Below, piece after piece: positions 33,984 through 45,789 of a DNA stretch of 64,000 bases. The stretch lies in the NCBI GenBank assembly GCA_021464415.1, contig CM038466.1, forward strand, positions 47,367,356 through 47,431,355, given 5' to 3'. Source of the DNA: Lonicera japonica. Lineage: Eukaryota; Streptophyta; Magnoliopsida; Dipsacales; Caprifoliaceae. The stretch's first letter is position 1; each line of letters starts with the position of its first letter. The notes under the pieces are model-generated. The model was given only the letters and a program-made list of their open reading frames with translations, was not told the DNA's origin and searched no databases. The translations under genes were made by a program, and so were the position numbers.

Positions 33984-33997
33984 TGGTATCAGAGGCA
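33984..33997 (+). other. Primer-binding site, tRNA-Met type
   Basis: TGGTATCAGAGGCA lies three bases after the LTR end (33980) and matches the 3' end complement of initiator tRNA-Met except for one base (normally TGGTATCAGAGCCA). It fixes the element's orientation as plus. Confidence 0.8.
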
Positions 33998-35200
33998 TAG
34001 GTTCGATTTTCTTCGCGAGGTCGTGTGTATATATGCTTTTTAGACGAGTGTTCTGGATATATCCCCATTGAGTCTCGTGTTGTTCCGTGTTAGGAATCGT
34101 TCGATCGCATAGTGAACCATTGATTCTTGTTCATTTTGTATTCAAATTTTTAAGGACATTTCCTTCGAGTGACATAGGTATTTCATTTGTAAGGCATATA
34201 AGGATTTGAAGGATCGTCATCCTCATAGAATGAGTGGTTTTTGACGGATTGTAAGCGGCGAGGAACAACTAAGCAAATGTAACTGCCAAGAGTTAGTCCT
34301 GAGAACTGAGGAGGTTCTCCTATCTATAGTTATTGTCCTAAATGAGAGGAGAGTATTATGATCAGAGTAGCACAGTGGAAGCTTGGTGGAGTTAGTGTTT
34401 CGGGAGCTGGAAGATAATCGAGTGCACGTCTTTCCAGTTAGAACAAGCCCTAGGGATAAGTAATTATGTTCCATTCCATTATATTTACATCGATTGCTCT
34501 CATGGATCGCTTTGCATTATCTGCATTTAAACTATGATTTATAATCCTTCTTTGTGAATCCCTTGCTCTCTGGAAATGTGATTTGTACTCGGGATGAGTT
34601 TTGCTACCAAATTAGCCTTGGGCGACTGTCAAGTTATATTTTAGTCAGACAAATGGCCAACGAATGACTAATTTATAAATCAACAGTCTTCTATCGCCAA
34701 CGAAAAATGAAAACGTGGCTTGCTAGTGTTAGTATCCAGTTCCATTCCCCATGTTCACCCTATATGTTCTTTAGATTCCAATAGGTGAACCTTGAACTTA
34801 ATGATCTTTGGATTATTGAGTAATTGATCTAGCATGATTGTATCTACTTTCCCAAGTGCTGATACGTGGGATTCTAAGGAGCTAGATTGTGAGGCTTGTT
34901 GTTTTTGACTTGGTCATAGTTTGTGGATACACATTGAGAGCCTTGTCAATTTTGGTTTGGCATTCTGATATACTTGAGTTCATTTTGTTTCGAGTTGTAG
35001 ACCATGAGTCGATTCTATAGTATTAAGGATTATTTCTTTAAGTGTGAGCCAAAGGGTTCTAGCTTCGTTGTTCCATTCCTTGTTATTTATTAAGATCGTT
35101 CCATTTATTTTGATTTTCAGATTAAGTTTTGTTTATTCATAACTGGAATTTCCCTTTTAAGGAAGGGAAACCATGTGAGAATTTGAGTCGCGTTCCTTTT
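33998..35200 (+). mobile_element. Internal region of the long-LTR element, noncoding
   Basis: This is the leader-side part of the internal region. I find no gag or pol motif on either strand. Without the nested solo LTR the whole internal region is only about 1.3 kb, so the element is a non-autonomous derivative of the LARD type (long LTRs, no coding) or has lost its coding part. Confidence 0.6.
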
Positions 35201-36442
35201 TGTGAACACCCCAATCCACGACTCTCGTGTGAACCTAATTTTCATCCAAATAAGCATTCCGCATCAAGTCTTGAGTCGTCATGCATATAGAAAACCGTTA
35301 AGAAAAACCCTGATTTTTGAGCGCGTTAGGAATTTATCACAACCATGTTGCCACTTCGCTTACTAGGACGGGGATCGACCTGACCGGTCAGGTCGCGGGG
35401 TGCGGGGCAGCACCCCGTTAGAAATATTTGGTTTTTTATTAGCCAGCCGCATGCCCCCCAACCGCACGGTTGGCGCATACCCTAGCCGCAAGCTCGAGCC
35501 GCACGCCCTAGCTGCACGCCCTAGCCGCACGCCTTAGCCGCAGCCCTCCCTAGCCGTACGGCTGGCTCCTAGCCACGCGGCTACCCAGGCCATATTTCTG
35601 CATTTTTGTCCTATAAATAGGACCTTTGGGCTCTCATTTTAGGCATCAACACTCACTAGTGTTTTTAGTAAGATGAAATTTTGTCAAAATTATTAGAGAG
35701 TATTTTCTTAGAGAATTTCTAGTGAGAGAAGGCTAGTGAGGGAAAGTTAGAGAGAGAAAGTTCTAGAGAGAGAAGCAAGCAAGGCAATCAAGGCAAAGTT
35801 CTCATTTCTGCTTCAAGCACATCAGGTACGTCTTTCTACAACCTTTCTGAATTTCGATACTGCATTTAAATATCAGTTTTAATACAGAAAATTAGATAAC
35901 TTGCAAGGAAGTTCATTGCTTTCAAAACAAGTCCTTTTTAAGTTTTGTAATAAAACTAAAATCCGTTTTGACACATTTTCAAAACAATCTAAAATACAAA
36001 AACAGTTTCCAAAAGAAAAGAACTACGAGACTCTGATTTCATTCTATGAATGAATACGTAGGCGCTCGCAAAGCTCGAGTCTGATTTCAAGATATAATTT
36101 TAAACTAAGTTTATTCGGAAAGGACTATTCTGAAAATCATTCAAACTACTTGCAAGATATCTAAAATAGGAATTAGATACATGATCCATTAAGAGACTGA
36201 AAGGGCGGATTGGGTGCTTAACACCTTCCCAATTTGTAACGTAGTTCCCGAACCCTAGCAAAGTAATTTTTTAATGAATCTCTGGTTTCAAACGTATGAA
36301 AGATAATTCACTTTCGAATTTTCATTCGTACGATCTTTTGTTTGTTTTCTTGTAAAACAAACTGGCGACTTTACAAAACACATTTTCCTTCAAAACCGAG
36401 AACGAGGACTCTTCTCTCGGGTCGCGGGTCCGGATTCTCACA
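35201..36442 (+). mobile_element. Solo LTR of the Tat-like family, plus orientation
   Basis: It starts TGTGAACACCCCAATCCACG and ends GTCCGGATTCTCACA. It is flanked by the 5-bp duplication CTTTT (35196-35200 and 36443-36447). It is the reverse complement of the LTRs at 39041-40223 and 49626-50759. A run of GCCGCACG / GCCGTACGG motifs (35440-35580) precedes a TATA box (35612-35620). An AGAGAGAAAG-rich leader follows. It is nested in the internal region of the long-LTR gypsy element. Confidence 0.9.
35612..35620 (+). promoter_or_regulatory. LTR TATA box
   Basis: TATAAATAG, about 50 bases downstream of the last GCCGTACGG motif (35554-35561). The matching boxes of the other LTR copies are on the minus strand at 39848-39856 and 50312-50320. 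Confidence 0.75.
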
Positions 36443-36504
36443 CTTTTTCTCCTATACTCCTGCTACTTGAATTTCGAGGACGAAATTGTTTAAGGAGGAG
36501 AGAT
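36443..36504 (+). mobile_element. Internal end and polypurine tract of the long-LTR element
   Basis: ATTTCGAGGACGAAATTG followed by TTTAAGGAGGAGAGAT leads directly into the 3' LTR start TGTGATACCCC. GAGGACGAAAT is the typical last coding phrase before the polypurine tract in plant chromovirus-type elements, so this element descends from a coding ancestor. Confidence 0.7.
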
Positions 36505-39040
36505 TGTGATACCCCATTCTTTCCTTCTACCGCAATCATCTTCATTCGTCCTCTTATTTCACCATGAGTGGTGATATCTTGTATTATGGAGTCTCGTTGT
36601 AATACCCCGTGTTCTATTTTTAGCGTTGACCGTTTCTCAAGCCCGGTTAAGGCTTAATCCCTGTTAAAGCGGGAGCATTAGATTCTGAGCCCTTCGCACT
36701 TGACCCAATAGTTTTAACAAGTCATGTTAGGTATATTAAGTTTGTCGGACCAATCATTACGTTATTCGGGTGGTTCAGATTGGAACCGAGATGACAATCA
36801 CGTATTTTGACTTTTAGCGATTCATCAATTTTTGGCTAACTTTGAGATGCCGTAACTTCTTCATCCGATGTCCAAATGACTCTCCATTTGCGCCGCATCT
36901 TCATTTCTTTACCCTCTACAATTTTCTTGTTTGGGCCGAGTCAAGATTCAACCATTTTAAGGTCCGTTTTGGGCTCAGAAAGTCATTTGCTGCATTGACT
37001 TCCATGATCAATCATGGAAGGCCATGATCGATCATGAGGGACCCTTGATCGATCATGGTTCACCTGAATGTTGGTTTTGAGCATTTTAAACCCATTTTTC
37101 AGTCATTAAACAACCATACAACCCCATTTTCGAGCTTCACTCATATAAGGGGTTCTAGAGAGAGTAAGTGGGAGATTATTGAGTGATTCTTGTGGTTTCT
37201 TCTTTCTCCTAGGAGATTTGAGCTTCAAATCACCTTATCCTTCACTATTCATCATCTTCCACGTACATCTTCGCTCATGGAGCTTAGAGACGAGCTAGGG
37301 TTTTGGAGATATGACGTCTCCCTTCCTCAACTTCCTAATCTTGCTTCTCTAAGGTGGGAATACTAGTATGAAACCTCTTTTACAAACCCTTACTTATTGT
37401 ATTAGTGATTTATACTCAAATTAAGGATTTTTACAAAAACCCTAGGTTGTTTGCATCATGTGGGGTTTGGGCTAGACAACTTTTCAATTAATGATGGGTA
37501 GTGATAAAAAATCACTCATATTACATAATTTGAGTATTAAACACATGTTTTCACTTCCACACAATAAGATTCATAAAGAACCCGTTATGTAAACACGTGT
37601 AGAAACTTAAGAATTTGGGTTCTTGGGTTTGGTGCTTATAGGATGATTAATTATGGATTATTAATGCTAGAGATACATAGATATACTAGTAAACATAATT
37701 TTATAGCATTATGTAGGATATCTACATTATGAACTTACTAGGGAGGTATGGTAAACAACAACCTTTGGGTTTAGTTCCTTGTAGAAAATGGGGTAGACAC
37801 TTGTATGATTATATAAGCCCTACACACCCCAGAAATGTTATTACATATCTTGGATGGGTTGTAGATACTCATGGCTCAGTGCACAAGGTTAAACATATTA
37901 GGAACGTCCCGATTGAGCTGGAAACACAAGAATAAGTGCTTAGATTGTTAGTATGATGTGAGAACTTTACTAAAGCTCTTACGGCCATAATTTGATACAT
38001 TTGACACATATGAAATGTAATTTACTAATAATGAACCAATTGGCCGAATAATGGGAATTATTAGTTTAACAATAAGGTCCTGGGTAATTGGATCGATAGC
38101 AATAATTATAATGATGATTATTATGTGAATTATATATATGTTGATAGCCATACGTGTGATGGATAATTTGATGATTCTTATACATTGTTAAATGACAAAT
38201 CGAGATATTCCTGTTGTTACGATCTCATGTATGGGATGGCTATGATCGACCGAGTACCAGGTAGCTCCCGCGTGACTCAAAGACGTGCCGCATATTGCCG
38301 CCCACAGGTGAAAATACTAAAACCGTGCACGGGGAAAATGAAGTCAGTGACTCGACCGGTGGTTGGGGACTTGTGGTTGCCCACAAAGGAAAGCCCACTC
38401 TATGTATCTTGCCTTCCCATATGACTATGTGTTCTGGGTGAGATGAGTTTTTTCGGTAGTAGAGCAGGTCCCTTGTGCCACTACATTCCCAATTGTGAGT
38501 TTCCCAGAAAGTAGTTGGGCTATTAATGGTCATTAGCTTGCTAGGGTATCGCCTGGTGTAGTTCTTTCCAGAGTGTCGATGTGGCTTATATGGGCATTCT
38601 CCTCGTTAACTATTCGGAGTGTTATTCCAGGAAAAATGTCTTGAGGGTTATCTCTGAATGACTTACTTGGAGAACCAAGTCCCTGAGCCACTCCCCACTT
38701 GGAGGAGACATGGACAAGAACCTCAGAGTCTTCGGGATCCGTTGTTCTGGGCGTGGATTGACCGTGGGGTGAAATTGAGGCATTATGCTGGAGATGTGAT
38801 ACGAGAGCTATTATGAGATTGTTGATTATGTTATTATTGTTATTGTATCTTATCATGTCTTGTATTGATTTGTGTATGTTGCCTTGGCTAGATGTGGATG
38901 AAATAAGACTATTGCGAACACTAGCTACGAATCATAAAAAACGTAAGGAAACATTTGGGCCACTCATAATGTATTAATATGTAAAGTGGAAATAGATAGT
39001 AACTATTGAGCCTTATAGATGGAATACGGGTATGTGAGCG
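36505..39040 (+). mobile_element. Ty3/gypsy 3' LTR, truncated by the Tat-like element
   Basis: It matches 30349 to about 32880 of the 5' LTR and stops at TACGGGTATGTGAGCG, where the Tat-like LTR begins. The remaining ~1.1 kb of the LTR is not found on the far side of the Tat-like element (after 50759). A 68-codon ORF at 37729-37935 aligns with the one at 31578-31784. Confidence 0.8.
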
Positions 39041-40223
39041 TGTGAGAACCCGGGCTTTCACTCTATCCTTCTTAGTTTCTTGTTTGGAGGAAAACATGTT
39101 TTGTTGGGTCGCCAGTTTGTTTTACGAGAAAACAAACAAAAGATCGTACGAAGAATAGTTCGAAAATGAAATATCTTTCATACGTTTGAAACCAGATATT
39201 TATTTTTGTTAACTTGTTTTGCTAGGGTTCGGGAACTACGTTTGAAATTGGGAAGGTGTTAAGCACCCAATTGGCCATTTCGGTCTCTTAATGGATCATG
39301 TATTTAATTCCTATTTTAGATATTTTGCAAGTGGTTTAAATTATTTTCAGAACAGACCCGGCCTGAAAAATTCAGTTTAAAAACAATATTTATAAAATCA
39401 AACTCGAACTTTGCAAGCGCCTACGTATTCATTCGTAGAATGAAATCAGAGTCTCGTAGTTCTATTTTTGTTTGGAAACTGTTATTATATTTTTGTTTTG
39501 TTTTGAAAATGTGTAAAAACAAGTTTTAGTTTTCTTGTAAAACTTAGGAAAGACTGGCTTTGAAAATAGTAAACTTCTTTGCGAGTTATCTAACTTTTTG
39601 TATATAAACTCGTATTTAAATGCGCTATTAAAATTTAAGAGAGTTGTAAAAAGACGTACTTGATGCGCTTGAAGGAGAACGAGGATCGCTTGCTTGCTCC
39701 TTTCTCTCTCTAAAACTTTTTCTCTCTAAAATACTCTCTCTAAGACTTTTCTCTCTCTAAAACTTTCTCTCCAACAATCTCGATAAAGTTTCTTCTCCCT
39801 AAAAAATCTATTGAGTGTTGATCCCCCCAAATGAGACCCCAAGGGTCCTATTTATAGAGAAAGTTTTGCCAAAAATGCTCTAAAAGAGGCCAGCCATAAG
39901 GGGTAGCCGCAGGGGGTGCGTCTAGGGGCCTGCGGTTGGGAGCGTGCGGTTGGGGTGTGCTGCTAGGGCCTACGATTGGCACGCGCTATTGAGCACTGTG
40001 GCTTGGGCTTACGGTTGGGTCCCAGCCGTACGACTGGCAAGTAGCCGTGTGGTTGGGGGGCTGCGGCTGGCACTTTGAGAATGCACAGAATCCTTATGGA
40101 TTCAAAGTCAGAGTCTTTTCCTAACAATTCTCTATATGCATGATGACTCAAGACCTAATGTGAAATGCTTGTTTTATAAAAAAAACACTGTTCAAGCGAG
40201 AGTCGTGGATTGGGGTGTTCACA
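39041..40223 (-). mobile_element. Tat-like 3' LTR (minus orientation)
   Basis: The plus strand reads TGTGAGAACCCGGGC at the left and TTGGGGTGTTCACA at the right, the reverse of the solo LTR at 35201. It carries the GCGGTTGG/GCCGTACGA motif cluster (39900-40070) and a TATA box at 39856-39848 on the minus strand. Confidence 0.85.
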
Positions 40224-40639
40224 GACCCTCTCGTTCCGGGATTCTTGCCTGCAAGAATTCTACGACGATAAGAAGACAACGATTTACGATTCTCGCGTGA
40301 ATCCCAATGTATTGATACTTGAATCAAAATATACCCTTCTGGAACATGAATTTCGTTCTATCTCAGGCGATGCAATCCACGACCGCCCCTTTCCTCTCGA
40401 CTAGGTTACACGATACATCGGTCTTTTCTTCCGTCTACCCTCAGTGGCGCATTTTTACCCTCGGCGTACTTCTCTAGATAGGATTTTTGGCTATTCATGC
40501 GAGGAGCTTTAATATTTTATAGAATCCCAATGATCACTGTGAGAAAAGCGTGTCAAAAAAGGTTTCCCTTCTTTTGGGGGGCGTGAAAATGATTCTTGTC
40601 TTTTGGTAATTCCCTTCATGGGAATTCGTACTAAGAAAG
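40224..40639. other. Element interior next to the 3' LTR, no gene
   Basis: The minus strand immediately before the LTR reads GGAACGAGAGGGTC, a plausible but weak polypurine tract. The rest has no recognisable coding signal. Confidence 0.45.
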
Positions 40640-41175
40640 AGGAAATTCTCATCTTTGGAGAACTTGAAAAATATTCCCATCATGGGAAATATGTGGACAA
40701 AGTAATTCCCATCGTGGGGAATGCGCGGTAAAGGTTATTTTTCTTCGTAGGGAAAGGGGGTCAAAAAAATTCCCATCGTGGGAAATGCGAAGAATTCCTT
40801 CTTTGAGGAATTCAGGAAATTTCATTTGCGGGGAACACGTAGAAAGTGTTATTTCCCTTCGTGGGGAAAAGGGATCGAAGAAAATTCCCATCACGGGGAA
40901 TGCGAAGAATTCCTATCTTTGAGGAATTTGAAAAATTTCATTCGTGGGGAACACGTAGAGTCTTTTTTCCCTTCGTAGGAAAATGGGTTTCGAAAAAATT
41001 CCCATCGTGGGGAATGCAAAGAATTCCTATCTTTCAGAGATTCAAAAAATTCCATTCGTGGGGAACACGTGGAATCGTTATTTTCCTTCATGGGAAAAGG
41101 GGTTTCGGAAAAATTCCCATTGTGGGGAATGTGAAGAATTCTTAACTTTGAGGAATTCGAAAAATTCTACTGAGA
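40640..41175. repeat. ~115-bp tandem repeat array
   Basis: About four and a half copies of a unit that begins TTCCCATCGTGGGGAATGCG, continues AAGAATTCCTATCTTTGAGGAATT, then CATTCGTGGGGAACACGTAGA and CCCTTCGTGGGGAAAA. Good units start near 40769, 40885, 40999 and 41114. Each unit holds short palindromes (TTCCCATCGTGGGGAA, GAATTCC...GGAATTC) able to form hairpins. Tandem arrays between pol and the 3' LTR are usual in Tat/Ogre elements. Confidence 0.85.
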
Positions 41176-41960
41176 CTGTCTCGTTGTCTCAGTTTTATTA
41201 TTTGAACACTGTTTTGTTGATTTTCAAAATTGATATGTTAGATATAATTGCTTGCAATTTGAAGAGCTCTTTTTCTTTCATTTCACCCTCAGTTTTAACT
41301 TTTGATGTTATCGAGGATCAAACTTTTGAATCAACGTTTCCTAGAAGCCTTTGGACCGTTGTGCATGGGTTTTTGGGATTTGGAATTTCTCTATCCTCAG
41401 TTTTCCTCTCTTTGGTCATGGGGATAGAATTTCGCTTGAAATTCTCAATCTTCCTTGAGCTACCCTCTAATTTTTTCATAGGGAAGATGCTGGTCCTGTA
41501 TCATTTTCTGTTTTTTGATACCCTTATTACTCCCTCTTTTGATTATCCGGCCTCTTATTTTGGCTTTCAGATTTTTCTTGATTTTTTCTTTCATTGCTTT
41601 TTCCGAAACAGGAGCCTTACTCACCTAAGATGTAGCACTTCGCCTTTTGGCATAGCTATCACTCTTAGTGTGGCTCTCCCTGTCGATTTTTCCTTTTTAT
41701 TTTTTCATTCTTTCCTCACTTGGACCAGCTGGATTTTTCCCTTTTCTACCCTTTCAATTTTTTCTTGTACCCGATTCCTCTTTTACATCTTCCCTCTTTA
41801 TTTATCAGATTCAAGCCTTCTGGAGAATTGGTTTATCCTTTTGAATTCCAGTTCCTCCACGGACTTTAGAGTGCCAAACTTTTGCTTTTGATCAGCCATC
41901 TCGTGCGTGTGTGTGAGTCTTGGTCCTTTTGTTTTAGAGCAATTTGATTCATAGTATATA
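41176..41960. other. Element interior, coding status unclear
   Basis: An open frame runs on the plus strand from inside the tandem array (40983) to 41891, but its translation is Phe/Ser/Leu-rich and low in complexity. The minus strand is Lys/Arg/Glu-rich with scattered stops and could be a decayed basic or coiled-coil protein of the sense strand. I recognise no domain on either strand. Confidence 0.4.
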
Positions 41961-41964
41961 TTCC

Positions 41965-42038
41965 CTAGCCGTACGGTTGGCAGCCAACAGCACGGTTGGG
42001 GGCTAGCCGTAGCTGGCTCTCTCAAAGCCTATAAATAG
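41965..42038 (+). promoter_or_regulatory. Promoter of the antisense PMD gene
   Basis: TAGCCGTACGGTTGGCAG and GCACGGTTGG motifs (CCGTACGG at 41969-41976) lie immediately upstream of a TATA box TATAAATAG at 42030-42038. The first ATG is at 42147, giving a plausible C/T-rich leader of about 80-90 bases. The motif-TATA layout copies that of the element's own LTR. Confidence 0.7.
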
Positions 42039-42146
42039 AGGCCATTCCCTCATTTCTCTTCACTCCACTTTGTAGTTTCTCTCTCTAGCATATATTTTTT
42101 GAGTATTTTCAAAATATTTAGCGAGTGTTCGTGAGTATCATTAGGG

Positions 42147-45100
42147 ATGGATTTTTTGAGGCTTTTGGCAATGTTTGTTTTTATGATGATAGGGGGCCCA
42201 CCCGAGGAAGATGAGGCACCGGAGCACCTTTCGGGAGACGAGTTGGAGGATATTATCACTACTGCTGATGGGCGTCTCATATGTGCACATCATCATGACG
42301 ATTGGGAGGGGGTGGCATGGGAGGGGCCACTAGGGGCGGATGGGGCATTGCAGCGAATGATGTACCGTGATGTGCTATTGATCTCACTAGGAGAGGGACT
42401 GGAGTGGCTGCTGATGGAGCCCGCGGCACACGAGATTCATCGTCGGACTCGGGTATGTTTTGATTTTCTGTAGTTACTTACTTTAAGTGATATGTTTAGA
42501 AAAAATGCAATGACATTACTTTCCATAGTGGATATACTTAACATAGTGTATTTTTCAAAATAAATATTACGCGGTGTTATCTTAAAAACTGTTAAAAAAA
42601 TGAACCATATAACTTATTTGAAAACTTTAATATAACAGAGGATTGGTCGTTGCCGTGGTATCACACGTACGGCGCTCGAGCTATGAGACCAGCTACCCCT
42701 ATTGGTGAGGGCTTAGCTGAGTGCGACCCCTTTGGACGGTTTATAGAGGTGTTGTCGGGTGGGGAGTTTCAGCGATTGGTGAGCTTGCCGACGGTGTTGG
42801 GGGAGAGATGGTGGGATATGACGCATACTTTCCATTGGGGTTGGGGAGAGATGATGTTGACCCCAGAGGATGTGTTCGTGTTGACTGGGTTGCCCTTTGG
42901 TGGAGAGGTGTTGGCACCCAACTCGCGGGTGCGGATCACTTTATATGGTATGGGAGCAGCTTTAGGATGGAGACTGAGTCGTATAGGGACAGATGGGATT
43001 CCACACACGGTGATAGTTCAACACATCGAGGCTGAGAGTGAGAGATTTGAAGACGGGCCGATGACACGTTAGGAGGTACGACAGCTGTCACGGTGCTTTT
43101 TTGTTATTGGTGTTGCACAACTTCTTTTATGCACAAGGTGGGGATAACCTACGGCTATGGTGGTTGCCGTATGTAAGGTATTTCGACCAGCTGTACACAT
43201 TTGCATGGGGCGGGTACATGCTAGTGGTTTTGTATGAATATATGGACTTGGTTTGTTGTCATATGGAGCTTAAGCATCGTGGGCTTGTTACACTTTGGGA
43301 GGTAATTTTAGTTAAATTATATCCGCAATTTGTCTTTATGAAGAAAATATGTGTTTCTTAATAAAAATGTGATGGGTTGTGACAGATGTGGTTTATAGCT
43401 TATACCCAGCAGGGTATAGGGCAGATTCTGTTGCACCCTACTCATGCTGATGAGTTCCCCATATTCTGGCAATTTTATAGTGGGAACGTTGTTGGAGTAG
43501 ACCGGTATTTGACACTGGATCTGACTGCGGGTGATGTGTCCAAGCTTCAGCTCGAGCAAGTATGAGAAAAGAACGTATGATCAAATTAAATTAATTTTAG
43601 TGACATTTGTAAAAACTTAACTTATTGTATTTTTATATAACAAGTACAGTGGAGCCCATGGCCTGCGTCGTTAACCAGCAATGGGGGTATGCGGATGCAT
43701 TGGCGGCGGCGCCCTCGAGACGGCTTTTCTCACACTAGTATGGAGTAGCATTTTATTTGGGGGAGCAGGTGGTTCCACAGCATACCCCAGGGTTAGGAGC
43801 GAGAGTCCCAGCTTGGCCTTCGGCAGCGATGAGGAGGCCTGGTGTGTTATCGGCGAAGGAGCGAGGAATATTTTTTGCAAGTATTCCGTTTGAGGGTTTG
43901 TTATTAGAGGGGGACTACGAGACGTTTGCTCATCGAGATTTGATGAGGTAGATGAAGGGAGTACGTGGGCGGGTGTTCTATGCGAGGTATGTGGCCATCA
44001 GGGGGGACTCAATTTTTATTAGAGGGCAGCTGTATATATTGCAGTGGGTACCTCACCGGCCCGTTCCAGCCCTGAACCGGAGGGCAAAGGGGATTGCAGA
44101 TTTAGATGACGAAGATCCGAATGGGGAGAGAGAGATAGGTCCACAGCCGGCTGAGGAGGAGGATGAGGAGGCATCGGAGGAGGTGCCATTAGGGGAGGGA
44201 AATGGTGGGGTACCACCGAGTGGGGGAGTTGAGGGAGGACCTACTACAGCAGCTGTGTCACCCGGACGGGGGAAAGGGGTGAGAGGGGGTAGGAGTCCAG
44301 TATCGAGGTCGCCTATCCCACCAGCCATGTCGGGGAGGATGCCTCAGATGTCTATAGAGGCGGTAGTGCAGGTGTTGGAGTTACTACGGTCACCGGAGGG
44401 ACGGGGATCGTCAGGTCGCGGGTCTATATCGGGTTCATCACCCATAGTTGATCTTGGAGAGATGGATTAGGCTCAGCTTATTTCACTCTCTCTAATGATA
44501 CGTACCCCAGTTGGATCTCTAGGTGCGGGGTCGGTAGGTCTGCGGCCTTATTCCCTATAGACTTCCTCGACGGGTGCGGCGCGTGGTGTAGTTTTTAGAG
44601 AGGTGAGGGATTATGCTACTCGATTGGGGGAAGATACAGGCATAGGTCAGGCTTCTGCGGGCGAGGGAGGTGATAAGGGGAAGGCAAAAGTGGTGGCCCC
44701 GGAGTCAGAGAGAATGGACGAGTTTGAGGAGGATACCCCCCGACGGGTGGAGGAGTTGGTGGAGCTGAGGTGCGTTCGTCACAGGCTGGCGGTGCGTCGA
44801 TATTGTACTTTATCCCCGAGTATCCGAGAGATATTCCTACATGGATTTTGGCCGGCTAAAGTAGTACTGGATTCCCGACGTGCTCGTGGAGAATGAGCAA
44901 AATGGGTGCATTGGCACACTTTTCGAATGAGGAGGTATGCTTTTTATAAGTGTTTAAAGTTTGGTATATATGCAGTGTTTATAGATAGTAATGGATTACA
45001 TAACTGTTTTTAACAGATGGGCTTGTTACGGATTAGGGAGGTGGCCGAGTTGCTGAGGAGCTATTTCAACGCCTACAGGTTGTTGACCTTTGCAGTACCT

Positions 45101-45364
45101 TTCTCGATGGAGTACATGGGGAAGTACTGCAGGCGTTTGGCGGTTGATGTGACAATTACTTACCACCCATCTCATTCGCGCTCCCGGTTAGCGGTGCCAT
45201 CACAGTCTGTTCATGGCGGACAGTAATCGGGTCGGACATCTAGGCTCGCTCCTCCACCTCAGGGCCGTGGTCGTACAGCTTCAGAGAGTCCGGTGGAGGG
45301 CGTTGATGAGACAGAAGCGAAGCGCACGTGTACGATGGATCCTCCTCCCTCTCCTCAGCCTTAG
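42147..45364 (+). pseudogene. Plant mobile domain (PMD)-like gene, multi-exon, decayed
   Basis: Exons are marked by good splice sites: 42147-42452 (donor GTATGT), about 42639-43301 (acceptor AACAG; donor GTAATT), 43386-43559 (acceptor GACAG; donor GTATGA), 43650-about 44930 (acceptor TACAG; donor GTATGC), and 45018-45364 (acceptor AACAG). Exon 2 carries LGERWWDMTHTFH, WGEMMLTPEDVFVLTGLPFG, the conserved core of PMD/aminotransferase-like proteins. Further on come NFFYAQGGDNLRLWWLPYVR, FAWGGYMLVVLYEYMD, GEQVVPQHTPG and GDYETFAHRDLMR. Exon 4 has an acidic stretch (EEEDEEASEEVP) and a Gly/Ser/Pro-rich linker. Breaks: stop at 43070 with a frame change, frame change near 43740, stop at 43949, stops near 44470, 44560 and 44895. 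It is GC-richer than its surroundings. PMD proteins occur both in transposons and as host silencing factors; this one lies antisense inside the Tat-like element. Confidence 0.75.
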
Positions 45365-45789
45365 TTATTTTGATGGTTTATTTATGATGGTTCAGTGCTG
45401 GTTTAGTGCTTTAGCTGTTTGAGGAAAACATTTTGAGTTTTTTGAATAAGTTAGTAACTTTAGGTGTTTTTGTTTTATGAATAAGTTTATTTATTTTTAT
45501 GTTTTTAAACTATTGTGACTGGATTTTTATTATTAATTAATGAAGTATTTATTTTGGGAGAAAATATGTTTGTGTGTGATGTTACGTGTTTTGGAATATG
45601 AGAATGTGGCAAAATTATTGCGAACTTGATTGTGAAAAATGGTTAAGTACATATGTTGGCAAGTAATTGTCAAACCTATATGCATGCAATGATGGATCGT
45701 TCTTCCTGAATAAAGTCTGGCAATATTCGCATCATGATCTATTGTGAAAAAGTTTAAAGAAAATGAAATTTTTTGACAAAGGAGAATTG

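Noticed and set aside
33492..34474. Small minus-strand frames near the end of the long 5' LTR and its primer site
   Set aside because: They overlap LTR and leader sequence, have no recognisable domain and do not recur in the other copy.
40983..41891. The longest open frame in the window (302 codons, plus strand)
   Set aside because: It begins inside the 115-bp tandem array, its first ~60 residues are translated repeat, and the rest is Phe/Ser/Leu-rich without a domain. The Lys/Arg/Glu-rich opposite strand is as likely to be the decayed coding strand.
42769..44328. Minus-strand open frames across the PMD gene
   Set aside because: They are shadows of the GC-rich plus-strand exons; the plus strand has the domain core and the splice sites.
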